This document shows, in pieces, positions 43,198 to 51,242 of a stretch of DNA of 64,000 nt (position 1 is its first letter; each line of letters begins with the position of its first letter). The stretch covers positions 61,787-125,786 of the forward strand of contig CACEVU010000003.1 in NCBI GenBank assembly GCA_902563105.1. The letters run 5' to 3'. Source of the DNA: an uncultured SAR86 cluster bacterium (GTDB taxonomy: Bacteria; Pseudomonadota; Gammaproteobacteria; Magnimaribacterales; AG-339-G14). Under the pieces are notes generated by a model. That model saw only the letters and a list, made by a program, of their open reading frames with translations, was not told the DNA's origin and did no database searches. The translations under genes and the position numbers were made by a program.

Positions 43198-43207
43198 ATT
43201 CTGTTTT

Positions 43208-43624
43208 TTAGTCAGAAGCTTTAGGCCCCCACATTGGCAGCAATATAATTGCTAAAACAGATAGCCACCATATAATCCCGATTACGTCTGGCACAATGCT
43301 AAATTCAGGTAAATCTGTTCCGTTGGCGGACATGAAGCTTTCGGCTAAAGCCGATACTTCGCCTCCACTTTCCTTAAGCTGGCCAAGTGAGTAAGAAGCA
43401 CTTTGAACTACATTTCCAACAAAGCCTTGAACGATAAGTCCATTCCAGACTATACCTAAACCAAAAACCGTTCCGACTAATTTAAAAATAATATTCCCTC
43501 CAGTTTCATTTACAGATTTAGATACTCTAAACGCAACCCATATTAAAAAAGCATTTCCAGCTAAAAATATTGAAAATCCAATTATTTGCGTAGCTAATAA
43601 TTGCCATATTTGCATTTCTTCCAT
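43208..43624 (-). CDS. three-helix membrane protein, unknown (tandem paralogue A)
   Basis: A 138-residue protein with three predicted helices (about 10-31, 46-69, 110-131). It is paralogous to its neighbour at 43692: both share the helix-1 segment, a turn with G-(G/A)-N-(I/L)-I-x-K-(L/I)-(V/L)-G, an A-x-Y-S-L-(G/S)-Q-L motif, and an A-x-x-F-(M/V)-(S/N)-A segment before a final helix ending in a short acidic/basic tail. Function unknown. It has an AAGGAGG ribosome site and lies between two terminators, so it may be transcribed separately or by readthrough. Confidence 0.7.
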   Translation of the reverse strand: MEEMQIWQLLATQIIGFSIFLAGNAFLIWVAFRVSKSVNETGGNIIFKLVGTVFGLGIVWNGLIVQGFVGNVVQSASYSLGQLKESGGEVSALAESFMSANGTDLPEFSIVPDVIGIIWWLSVLAIILLPMWGPKASD

Positions 43625-43657
43625 TTTTTCCTCCTTAAATTTTTAAAATGAAATAAA

Positions 43658-43684
43658 AAAAAGGGAGGATAAACCTCCCTTTTT
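43658..43684 (-). terminator. intrinsic terminator between the paralogous membrane genes
   Basis: AAAAAGGGAGG (43658-43668) pairs perfectly with CCTCCCTTTTT (43674-43684) around ATAAA, followed by an A-run that gives T's on the minus strand. It would end the transcript of the upstream paralogue. Confidence 0.85.
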
Positions 43685-43691
43685 AAATTTT

Positions 43692-44105
43692 TTAAGATTT
43701 TGGCTCCGGAGCCGTCCAAATCGTTGCTAACAAAGTCAGAGTGATTAAGGCCCAAAAAACTATACTGATTGGATCACCAGGGATAATTGATGGAGTAATA
43801 ACCTCTGTAGCGCCTGTTGCATTTACAAATGCCTGTCCAGCTTCGCTAATTTCATCTAGCTGAGATAAGCTGTATGCATAATTGTTTACATTCGCAAAAA
43901 CTTGGCTAAACATATTTAAATTAAAAGCAATTACACAAAGCGAGACTACTGAACCTAGAATTTTTTGAATTAGGTTTGCGCCTCTTTCGTGTGATTGGTT
44001 TGCACCTCTAAACATCATCCATAAAAGAAATATAAAGACGCCGGCAAAGATGGCATTTGACGTAAATAGCCCGTTATAGAGCATTCCTATTTGAAATTGA
44101 TCCAT
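43692..44105 (-). CDS. three-helix membrane protein, unknown (tandem paralogue B)
   Basis: A 137-residue protein with three predicted helices. The first is GLFTSNAIFAGVFIFLLWMM, then RGANLIQKILGSVVSLCVIA, an ANVNNYAYSLSQLDE linker and a C-terminal helix ending TAPEPKS. No catalytic motif, no known family. A GGGAGG site precedes ATG 44105, and a perfect TGAGAATTATTCTCA palindrome lies 28-42 nt upstream. It starts 88 bp after the sco gene, on the same strand. Duplicated at 43208 by a tandem event, given clear sequence similarity. Confidence 0.7.
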   Translation of the reverse strand: MDQFQIGMLYNGLFTSNAIFAGVFIFLLWMMFRGANQSHERGANLIQKILGSVVSLCVIAFNLNMFSQVFANVNNYAYSLSQLDEISEAGQAFVNATGATEVITPSIIPGDPISIVFWALITLTLLATIWTAPEPKS

Positions 44106-44132
44106 ATTTTTTTCCTCCCAAAGAAATTTATA

Positions 44133-44147
44133 TGAGAATTATTCTCA
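44133..44147. promoter_or_regulatory. Fur-box-like 7-1-7 palindrome
   Basis: TGAGAATTATTCTCA is a perfect 7-1-7 inverted repeat and resembles the Fur consensus (TGATAATNATTATCA). It precedes the tandem membrane-protein pair by 28 nt. Likely occluded promoter region. The regulator is inferred. Confidence 0.55.
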
Positions 44148-44193
44148 AGGACTATATATGAGTTTTAAATAAAAGAGGAATAAAAAAAAATTT

Positions 44194-44832
44194 TTAGTTA
44201 TAACTGACAACACTTGTCAAGACTTCTGACAGCTTATCGGGTGAGTGGGGAGATTTAAAAAAACCAAAGTAATTTCCATCTGGATCAATTAAAGCTAAAT
44301 TCATACTATGATCCATGTCGTAATTTGTTACATCGGATCCTAAGACGGGAACAAAAGGTAAAGTTAAGTCAGTAGCTAGTTTGTAAATAATTTCTATATC
44401 CCCCGCAATGCCAGTAAAATTTTCATTAAATGCTTTTGCATATCTTTGCATTTTGTTTGGAGTGTCACGATCTGGATCTACAGAAATCATTCTAAAATTA
44501 ACTCTTGAAGATATTTCTGGAGCTAGCTTGCTTGCTGCCACTGCCATTTTTTTCATCGTCATTGGACACATGTCTGGGCATGATGCAAACCCTAGGAATA
44601 AAACATCCCAAGAACCTTTTAGGCTTTCATTGGTAAATTTTTCTGAACCAATTAAAAGCTCGAAATTATTTATTTGCCTAGTGCGAACTAATTTGTAAAA
44701 TCCTATTTGTTTATACTCTTCTGCAGTTAGCTCTTTTGGCGAAATGGTAGAATACACAAAAAGCCCTGCAACCATTGAGACAATTAATAGGCAAGATCCA
44801 ACCGTTATTCTTATAGATTTTTTATTAGTCAT
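44194..44832 (-). CDS. SCO1/SenC copper chaperone
   Basis: A 212-residue membrane-anchored thioredoxin-fold protein that delivers copper to the CuA site of cytochrome c oxidase. N-terminal anchor (about 9-30), CxxxC motif in FASCPDMCPMT, and the distal His in MDHSMNLALIDPDG complete the copper site. It is the last gene of the cox cluster and overlaps ctaB by 4 nt (ATGA). Confidence 0.92.
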   Translation of the reverse strand: MTNKKSIRITVGSCLLIVSMVAGLFVYSTISPKELTAEEYKQIGFYKLVRTRQINNFELLIGSEKFTNESLKGSWDVLFLGFASCPDMCPMTMKKMAVAASKLAPEISSRVNFRMISVDPDRDTPNKMQRYAKAFNENFTGIAGDIEIIYKLATDLTLPFVPVLGSDVTNYDMDHSMNLALIDPDGNYFGFFKSPHSPDKLSEVLTSVVSYN

Positions 44833-45728
44833 AACTGAATAGGAATGAGCCTGTCTAGGACCATACAGATAAATAAGGCTGTTAAATAAACAATAGAATA
44901 AAGAAAAAGCGGTAAAGCTAGCTTATTAGTTTTATCAAATATCAAAGCAACTGCCATGCCGATGAATATGACATTTAAAAGAACGCCGCTCAAAAAATAA
45001 AGCCCACCAAGATAGCCCGTAGCAAATGGAAAAAGCGATATAGTTGCAAGCAAGACAGAATACAAAGCGATTTGAATTTTTGTATATTCAATACCTTTTA
45101 TTACCGGCATCATTGGTATTTTTGCTGCTAAGTAATCTTCTTTTCTATTAATAGATAGTGCCCAAAAGTGAGGAGGTGTCCAAATAAATATTATCAAGAC
45201 CATTAACAAGGGCAATGGATCAACTGAATTAGTGACTGCCGTCCATCCTAATAGAGGCGGCATGGCTCCAGCAATACCACCTATCACTATATTTTGAGTT
45301 CCAGCAAATTTAAGAACTTTTGTATAAAAGAATGAATAAAAGGCCCAAGTAAGTAAAGTTAAGAAAATAGTTAAAATGTTATTGAAGAAATATAAAAGTA
45401 ATATTCCTGCGACCAATAAAACTCCTGAAAAAATCTTTGCATTAGATTGAGTAATTTCACCTTTTACAAGCGGCCTATTCCTCGTTCTTTCCATCTTGCC
45501 ATCAATTTCTACATCTAAAATTTGATTGATTACGGCGCTTGAGGACGCAATTAAAGCTATCCCTATTAGGCCGAAAATGATTTTTGATATATCGCCCGAA
45601 AACCCATTTGCCAAAAACATTGCAGTTGCAGCAGTAAGCACCAAAAGATAAATGATCGAAGGCTTAGTGAGCTTAAGATATCCAGAAAAGGAGATTTTTT
45701 GGGATGGGATAACTACTTCAGTATTCAC
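44829..45728 (-). CDS. ctaB: protoheme IX farnesyltransferase (heme O synthase)
   Basis: Attaches a farnesyl group to heme b, giving heme O. A 299-residue UbiA-type prenyltransferase with about nine helices. The Asp-rich site is NQILDVEIDGKMERTRNRPL (two D-x-x-x-D-type positions), and GAMPPLLGWTAV and WTPPHFWALSI are family signatures. The GTG start at 45728 lies inside the end of ctaA (11-nt overlap) with GAGG nearby. Confidence 0.95.
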   Translation of the reverse strand: MNTEVVIPSQKISFSGYLKLTKPSIIYLLVLTAATAMFLANGFSGDISKIIFGLIGIALIASSSAVINQILDVEIDGKMERTRNRPLVKGEITQSNAKIFSGVLLVAGILLLYFFNNILTIFLTLLTWAFYSFFYTKVLKFAGTQNIVIGGIAGAMPPLLGWTAVTNSVDPLPLLMVLIIFIWTPPHFWALSINRKEDYLAAKIPMMPVIKGIEYTKIQIALYSVLLATISLFPFATGYLGGLYFLSGVLLNVIFIGMAVALIFDKTNKLALPLFLYSIVYLTALFICMVLDRLIPIQL

Positions 45729-46713
45729 GAGACCTCAATCTAGCATACGACAATCCTAGCAATAGGAAAAGAGCGCCCAGATTATGAGCTATTGCAACAT
45801 AAAGAGGAAGTCTATAAACAATATTTGAAACGCCTAAAACAAGCTGAAGAAAAAGCAAGGATGCAATAAGGCCTGAAATGAAATAATTTCTTTCTTTTGC
45901 AAACAAATAAGCTAAAAACAAGAAATACAACGTAACGATTAGAGCACCAAACCTGTGGATCAGATGAATAGCTACTCGGGATTGATGATCTAATTGACCG
46001 CCAAGGTAGTCAGGTCCAATTCTTTGTGCGAAATTCAATCCTTTGACATAGTCAGCGTCAGGCAAAATTTGTCCTTTGCATAAAGGAAAATCCGGACAAG
46101 CAAGGGCAGCATAGTTTGAACTAAGCCACACTCCCAAAATTATTTGAACTACTAAAACAGGAAAAGCTATGTTCAAAAACCGCATGGTACTGTTTGAAAT
46201 AGAAAAGTAGTCAATCTGACCCAAATTAATTTCTCTAAGTTTTAAGTAGGTAAGGAAGATTAAGGTTGTCGTTGCAAAGCCGCCTAAGAGGTGCATCGAA
46301 ACAACTTGAGGCCATAATTTAAGACTAACCGTGAAATAACCAAGTAATGACTGAAAAAGAACTAGTGCCGTCATAGTTGCAGTAATCTTTACAATAAAAG
46401 AATTTCTCGGCTTGGAAAAAACTGCATATAGGAAAAGCCCTATAATCAACAATCCCAATGAGCCAGCAAAATATCTATGTACGACTTCTGGAACTGCTTT
46501 AGCAAGTTCAAACTTTCTTTCCGGATAAAGTTCATTGGCCAAAGAAATTTCTGCCTCTGACATCGGAAAAATTGCATAACCGTAACAACCAGGCCAATCT
46601 GGACATCCTAAACCAGCATCAACAAGTCTGGTCCATGCGCCAAGACCTACTACCGAAAGGGCAAGGAAAAAACCTAGCAAAGCTATCAGTTGAATTCTTT
46701 TTAAATTAGCCAA
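45718..46713 (-). CDS. ctaA: heme A synthase (COX15/CtaA)
   Basis: Oxidises heme O to heme A for the aa3 oxidase. A 331-residue eight-helix protein. Family segments: GAWTRLVDAGLGCPDWPGCYG (Cys pair), EVVHRYFAGSLG, VVSMHLLGGFATT, LIHRFGALIVTLY and IAHNLGALFLL provide the paired His ligands. CPDFPLCKG gives a second Cys pair. Starts at TTG 46713, overlapping the upstream gene by 8 nt. Confidence 0.93.
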   Translation of the reverse strand: MANLKRIQLIALLGFFLALSVVGLGAWTRLVDAGLGCPDWPGCYGYAIFPMSEAEISLANELYPERKFELAKAVPEVVHRYFAGSLGLLIIGLFLYAVFSKPRNSFIVKITATMTALVLFQSLLGYFTVSLKLWPQVVSMHLLGGFATTTLIFLTYLKLREINLGQIDYFSISNSTMRFLNIAFPVLVVQIILGVWLSSNYAALACPDFPLCKGQILPDADYVKGLNFAQRIGPDYLGGQLDHQSRVAIHLIHRFGALIVTLYFLFLAYLFAKERNYFISGLIASLLFLQLVLGVSNIVYRLPLYVAIAHNLGALFLLLGLSYARLRSREY

Positions 46714-47287
46714 TTTTTGATGCTCTCAGTAATTTTTTTATGTCCGATAAAATCTTTTTAGGATCTATCTCCCCTTGATAAGAAAGAATAATGTTTCCTA
46801 AAGGGTCAGCAATTAAGAAACCTGGCTGAGTGAAAGGGTTGATTCCAGCTTCAAACATTTTTTGCTTTATTAGGTCTAAGTCTTTTGCGGAAATTGAAGT
46901 AAGGTTCACTTCATCTTGAAACAGTTTTTTAATTTTCTCATTGGTTCTGGGTGAAGCAATATAAAACCTTTTCACCCTGTCTTTTTCTCTGCCTATTGCA
47001 GTGTTTATCTGTCTAGAAAAATAAAATGCCTGCAAACAGGCTTCGTTACATAGGCCATCGACGAAATGAATGATCATCCACTTTCTCTCCATCGAGTCTA
47101 TGTTTAAAGGTTGATAATCCAATTCAAGCTCTAAACTGCCCAAGTCCAAAGGAGGTTCTATCATTTTTCCATAATTGATAGTTGTTTTTGGACCAAAGCC
47201 AGCGTAGTACCAAAAAGTTGATAGGGAAATAACTAAAATTGGAGTTAGAAAGATTAACAATGCTATAAGAAATCCTTTGTTATTCAT
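46706..47287 (-). CDS. SCO-like thioredoxin-fold assembly protein with CxxxC
   Basis: About 193 residues from ATG 47287, chosen because AAGGA lies 6 nt upstream. An N-terminal membrane helix (about 5-25) is followed by a periplasmic domain with FVDGLCNEACLQAFYFSRQ, a C-x-x-x-C reminiscent of SCO proteins, and GFLIADPLGNIILSYQGE. The distal His of SCO is not obvious. In Pseudomonas a gene of unknown function sits at the same place between surf1 and ctaA. Probably involved in oxidase copper or redox handling. Overlaps surf1 by 8 nt. Confidence 0.72.
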   Translation of the reverse strand: MNNKGFLIALLIFLTPILVISLSTFWYYAGFGPKTTINYGKMIEPPLDLGSLELELDYQPLNIDSMERKWMIIHFVDGLCNEACLQAFYFSRQINTAIGREKDRVKRFYIASPRTNEKIKKLFQDEVNLTSISAKDLDLIKQKMFEAGINPFTQPGFLIADPLGNIILSYQGEIDPKKILSDIKKLLRASKIG

Positions 47288-47969
47288 TAACATTCCTTTT
47301 TTTAAATAAATAAAATCCACCAAACAAAACCACTAAGGCCAAGGCGAACCATTGAATGGCATACCCGAAATGTCTAGTAGATTTCAAGGAGGTGGGTTGC
47401 CAAATTGGCTCTAGACTAAACTGCGAAAGGGCCGACAACTCAAAAACATAAGGTAAAAGTTTTACCTCAATTAGATTCTCCATCAGTTCTTTATCTAAAC
47501 CTTGAATTATAAAATTATTTGCAATTTGCTTTGCTTGCTCTTCCAACACAAAATCTTTTGAAAAAGGTCTTATCATTCCATCAATTTTTAGTACCTTTTG
47601 AGGTAGAGAGACTTCTGGTAAGGAGTCTCTTTGAAAGGATTCTACCCAGCCTCTGGATACTATTATTTTTTCACCGCTAGCTAAAGTAAATGGTAGAAAG
47701 ACCACGTACCCTGCTTTACCATTGAAAATCTTATTATCCACAAAAAAAGTTTTTTTTCCGAAATTGCCTGAAATTTGTATATTCCTATAATATAAATTTT
47801 CATTGAGTTTCCCGGGATTTGTCTCAACAGGCATACCCTGTTTTTGAGAAAAAGAATTTTCTAATGCTTTTTTGTCATAGCCTCTGTCTATTTGCCAGAT
47901 ACCAAGAGATAATGAGCCTATAAAAACAAAGACAAAAATCAATATAATCAAATATTCAGAGACTTTCAT
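47280..47969 (-). CDS. SURF1 cytochrome oxidase assembly protein
   Basis: A 229-residue protein with two membrane helices at the ends (about 7-25 and 204-222) and a periplasmic domain between, the SURF1 layout. Family features: LGIWQIDRGYDKK, KTFFVDNKIFNGKAGYVVFLPF, VSRGWV, and HFGYAIQWFALALVVLFGG. It helps load heme A into subunit I. Its ATG is only 3 nt from the divergent DUF2909 ATG. Confidence 0.9.
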   Translation of the reverse strand: MKVSEYLIILIFVFVFIGSLSLGIWQIDRGYDKKALENSFSQKQGMPVETNPGKLNENLYYRNIQISGNFGKKTFFVDNKIFNGKAGYVVFLPFTLASGEKIIVSRGWVESFQRDSLPEVSLPQKVLKIDGMIRPFSKDFVLEEQAKQIANNFIIQGLDKELMENLIEVKLLPYVFELSALSQFSLEPIWQPTSLKSTRHFGYAIQWFALALVVLFGGFYLFKKRNVNE

Positions 47970-47972
47970 AAA

Positions 47973-48179
47973 ATGCTTAAATTCATAATCGCTGTGCTTG
48001 CCCTAGCCATGTTAGTCAGTCTTTTTTCCAGTGCGTTTTTCCTGCTGAAAGATAAAGGGAATACAGTAAGGGCCTTTTATACCTTAAGAGTCAGAGTGAC
48101 TATAGCAATGCTGCTTTTATTAACTATTGGATATGGTCTCATCACCGGACAACTTGGACTTAATTCTCCTTGGGGTTAA
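47973..48179 (+). CDS. DUF2909 twin-helix membrane protein
   Basis: A 68-residue protein with two helices joined by a basic loop, KDKGNTVRAFYTLRVRVTIAM, the DUF2909 signature. In Pseudomonas this family lies between coxC and surf1 on the opposite strand, exactly as here. Its start codon is 3 nt from the surf1 start, and its stop overlaps the coxC stop by 4 nt tail to tail, so its mRNA must overlap the cox operon antisense. Function unknown. Confidence 0.88.
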   Translation: MLKFIIAVLALAMLVSLFSSAFFLLKDKGNTVRAFYTLRVRVTIAMLLLLTIGYGLITGQLGLNSPWG

Positions 48180-49078
48180 AAAACGTAGACAACCAATACT
48201 AATAGTATCCAGACCACATCTACGAAATGCCAGTACCAGGACCCGGCCGCCAGGCCAAAGTGGTCATGTTCCGTGAAGGCTCCACCGAAACCTCTAATCG
48301 TCATAATCGTGAGAATGATAGCTCCGAGACATACATGGAAGCCATGGAAGCCTGTTAAAAGAAAGAAAGTTGTGCCATATATTCCTGCGCCAAGTGTAAG
48401 ACCCATATGAGCGTATGCCTCGTAATATTCTAGACCTTGCAGAAATACAAAAATAAAACCTAAAGAAATTGTTACCACCATCCAGCTTTTAAATGATGTC
48501 CTGTTTCCTTTCTTAAGAGCTGCTTCTGCTAAAGCTATAGTGCCGCTTGAGGTTACTAAGCAAAGAGTGTTCCAGAATGGCAACCAAGTATGAAGTTTTG
48601 AAAATCCTGGGATGGCCATGTTGTGATGAGCTCCAGGAAAGTTTTCATTGTCAGGCGTTTCCATGACAGGCCAAGTTGACTCAAAGGCTGGCCATAGAAT
48701 GTTTGCTATGCCTTTTTCTCCTTCTCCACCGAGCCACGGGACTGCAAATAACCTTACATATCCAAGCGCTAAAAAAAAGGCGAAGAAAAACATAACTTCT
48801 GAAAAGATAAACCAAGCCATACCATGCACAAAAGAACGGTTGAGTTGGTCGCTGTACATTTTCTGATTATTCTCGCTGATGACATTACTAAACCAGACAA
48901 ACATCACTCCCCAAATCACAGCGAAAGATGCAAGCAGAAGAATATAAGAATTTGAACTTTCCTTTCCTAAATCATTGATGGTACTGCCGGCTCCTAATAC
49001 AAAAAGTAATAAGCCAAAGGCCATGAAAATTGGTAATTTGCTACTATCTGGAACGTAATAGGAGGATTCTGAACTCAT
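48176..49078 (-). CDS. coxC: cytochrome c oxidase subunit III
   Basis: A 300-residue, seven-helix subunit of the aa3 oxidase. Family segments: RSFVHGMAWFIFSEVMFFFAFF, FWNTLCLVTSSGTIALAEAAL, TGFHGFHVCLGAIILTI and FGLAAGSWYWHFVDVVWILL. The insert after helix 3 (GGEGEKGIANILWPAFE) is typical of bacterial CoxC. Convergent stop overlap with DUF2909. Confidence 0.95.
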   Translation of the reverse strand: MSSESSYYVPDSSKLPIFMAFGLLLFVLGAGSTINDLGKESSNSYILLLASFAVIWGVMFVWFSNVISENNQKMYSDQLNRSFVHGMAWFIFSEVMFFFAFFLALGYVRLFAVPWLGGEGEKGIANILWPAFESTWPVMETPDNENFPGAHHNMAIPGFSKLHTWLPFWNTLCLVTSSGTIALAEAALKKGNRTSFKSWMVVTISLGFIFVFLQGLEYYEAYAHMGLTLGAGIYGTTFFLLTGFHGFHVCLGAIILTIMTIRGFGGAFTEHDHFGLAAGSWYWHFVDVVWILLVLVVYVF

Positions 49079-49079
49079 A

Positions 49080-49616
49080 CTAGTTACTTGCCTGTTTTGA
49101 AATTTGCTCTTTAGTTATGTCAAAAAGAGTATAGCCCAACGCAAGAGAAGATATATCGCTTGGTAAATCTGGATCAATAACAAACTTCAAAGGTATAGAA
49201 ATACTTTCGCCGGGCTCTAAATATTGCTGCTCAAAGCAAAAACATTCCGTCTTATGAAAGTACTGAGCTCCTTTTCCGGGCGAAACACTCGGAATAGCTT
49301 GAGCAATCATTGGTTTGTCTGTTGTGTTGGTGAAAACATAGTCTAATAAATTTTGTTCACCGGTTTTTACCTTCATCTGAGATTTTGAAGAGTCAAAGAA
49401 CCAAGGCATATCATTATTATTAGTTGTGGTGAAAGTGATTTTTATTTCACGGTTTCCTACATTTTCATACTCGCCATACGTTGGACCAGTGACTTTGCCA
49501 TTTAAACCAGTAATTTCACAGAAAACGTCATACAAAGGCACCAAAGCAAAGCCAAATAAAAACATTCCTAAAGTTGCTAAGAAAAGCTTTGAAACACTTT
49601 TTCTTATATTATTCAT
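49080..49616 (-). CDS. ctaG: cytochrome oxidase assembly protein CtaG/Cox11
   Basis: A 178-residue membrane-anchored copper chaperone for the CuB site of subunit I. N-terminal helix (about 9-28), LYDVFCEITGLNGKV, and the copper-binding ECFCFEQQYLEPGE (Cys-x-Cys) are present, with the C-terminal immunoglobulin-like domain. Located between coxA and coxC, as in many proteobacteria. 1-3 bp gaps to both neighbours. Confidence 0.95.
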   Translation of the reverse strand: MNNIRKSVSKLFLATLGMFLFGFALVPLYDVFCEITGLNGKVTGPTYGEYENVGNREIKITFTTTNNNDMPWFFDSSKSQMKVKTGEQNLLDYVFTNTTDKPMIAQAIPSVSPGKGAQYFHKTECFCFEQQYLEPGESISIPLKFVIDPDLPSDISSLALGYTLFDITKEQISKQASN

Positions 49617-49619
49617 TTT

Positions 49620-51221
49620 TTAGCCTTTGGCTTCTCCTGCCTCTAGATTAGGTGGAGTTTCAAATGTGTGATAAGCGGGCGGAGAATCTAGAGTCCATTC
49701 TAAACCTTGAGCTCCTTCCCATACCTGTCCAGTAGCTTTTTTACCATAAAATATGGCTTTCAAAACTACATACAAGAAGAGAAGCTGAGATAAGCCAAAT
49801 AGAAAAGCGCCGACACTTACAATCATATTGTAGTCTGCAAACTGCATAGCATAGTCGGGAATCCTTCTTGGCATTCCTGCAAGTCCCACAAAATGCATTG
49901 GGAAGAAAGTGAGGTTTACTGATATAAAGGAAAGCCAAAAGTGAGTCTTGCCTAAAAATTCGTCATACATATAACCCGTCCACTTTGGAAGCCAGTAATA
50001 AGCTCCGGCAATGATTGAAAATAATGCGCCTGGAACTAAAACATAATGAAAATGGGCAACAACAAAATACGTGTCATGATATTGAAAATCAGCTGGCGCT
50101 ATGGCTAACATGATTCCAGATAAGCCTCCTATGGTGAATAGAGCAACAAAAGCAATTGCAAATAACATCGGGGTTTCGAAAGTTAAAGAGCCTTTGAACA
50201 TTGTGGAAAGCCAGTTGAATACTTTAACTCCAGTAGGAATTGCAATGAGCATTGTCGAGTACATAAAGAACAGCTCTCCAGCAATTGGCATACCAACTGT
50301 AAACATATGGTGAGCCCAAACTACAAAGGACAGTAGCGCAATTGAAGCTATCGCGTAAACCATAGAGTCATAGCCGAAAATTGGCTTTCTCGAAAAGGTT
50401 TCAATAATGTGAGAGACAATTCCAAATGCAGGAAGAATCATAATATAAACTTCTGGGTGTCCAAAAAACCAAAAAACATGCTGGAAGAGAACCGGGTCTC
50501 CGCCCCCGCCGGCTTTAAAGAAGCTGGTACCAAAGTGAATGTCCATGAGCATCATGGTCACTGCTCCTGCAAGTACTGGCATTACAGCAATTAAAAGATA
50601 AGCTGTAATCAGCCAAGTCCAAACAAAAAGAGGCATTTTCATCAAGGTCATTCCAGGAGCTCTCATATTCAAAATAGTGGTAATGACATTAATAGAGCCC
50701 ATGATAGAAGAGGCTCCCATTATGTGAACTGCAAAAATAAAATAAGTTACTGTAGGCGGTGCATACTCTGTGGAGAGAGGCGCATAAAAAGTCCACCCAA
50801 AATTAGGTGCACCACCTTCCATGAAAAAAGTTGAAATTAATACTCCAAAAGCCGCTGGTAAAATCCAAAAACTCAAATTGTTTAATCTTGGCAGTGCCAT
50901 ATCTGGCGCACCAATCTGCATGGGGACTAGCCAATTCGCAAAACCCACAAATGCCGGCATGATCACTCCAAAAACCATTATCAGCCCATGGTTGGTAACC
51001 ATTTGGTTGTAAAACTCGGGGGAAACTATCTGGCTACCTGGCTCGAACAACTCTGCTCTGATTACCATTGCCATTGCTCCGCCAATGAAAAGCATTATGA
51101 AACTAAACCATAAGTACAAAGAACCAATATCCTTGTGGTTGGTTGTAAATAGCCAACGGGTTATTCCTTTGGCTGGACCATGGTGATGGTCATCGTGATG
51201 TCCTTCTATTACTGCGCTCAT
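49620..51221 (-). CDS. coxA: cytochrome c oxidase subunit I
   Basis: The 533-residue catalytic subunit with twelve helices, binding heme a and the heme a3-CuB centre. Heme and copper ligands lie in TNHGLIMVFG, HPEVYIMILPAFG (His-Pro-Glu-Val-Tyr cross-link), WAHHMFTVG and VVAHFHYVLVPG. His-rich N-terminus (HHDDHHHG) is unremarkable in this family. Reduces O2 to water and pumps protons. It has 21 bp to coxB. Confidence 0.97.
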   Translation of the reverse strand: MSAVIEGHHDDHHHGPAKGITRWLFTTNHKDIGSLYLWFSFIMLFIGGAMAMVIRAELFEPGSQIVSPEFYNQMVTNHGLIMVFGVIMPAFVGFANWLVPMQIGAPDMALPRLNNLSFWILPAAFGVLISTFFMEGGAPNFGWTFYAPLSTEYAPPTVTYFIFAVHIMGASSIMGSINVITTILNMRAPGMTLMKMPLFVWTWLITAYLLIAVMPVLAGAVTMMLMDIHFGTSFFKAGGGGDPVLFQHVFWFFGHPEVYIMILPAFGIVSHIIETFSRKPIFGYDSMVYAIASIALLSFVVWAHHMFTVGMPIAGELFFMYSTMLIAIPTGVKVFNWLSTMFKGSLTFETPMLFAIAFVALFTIGGLSGIMLAIAPADFQYHDTYFVVAHFHYVLVPGALFSIIAGAYYWLPKWTGYMYDEFLGKTHFWLSFISVNLTFFPMHFVGLAGMPRRIPDYAMQFADYNMIVSVGAFLFGLSQLLFLYVVLKAIFYGKKATGQVWEGAQGLEWTLDSPPAYHTFETPPNLEAGEAKG

Positions 51222-51242
51222 CTTTTTAAGCTCCTCGTATTA

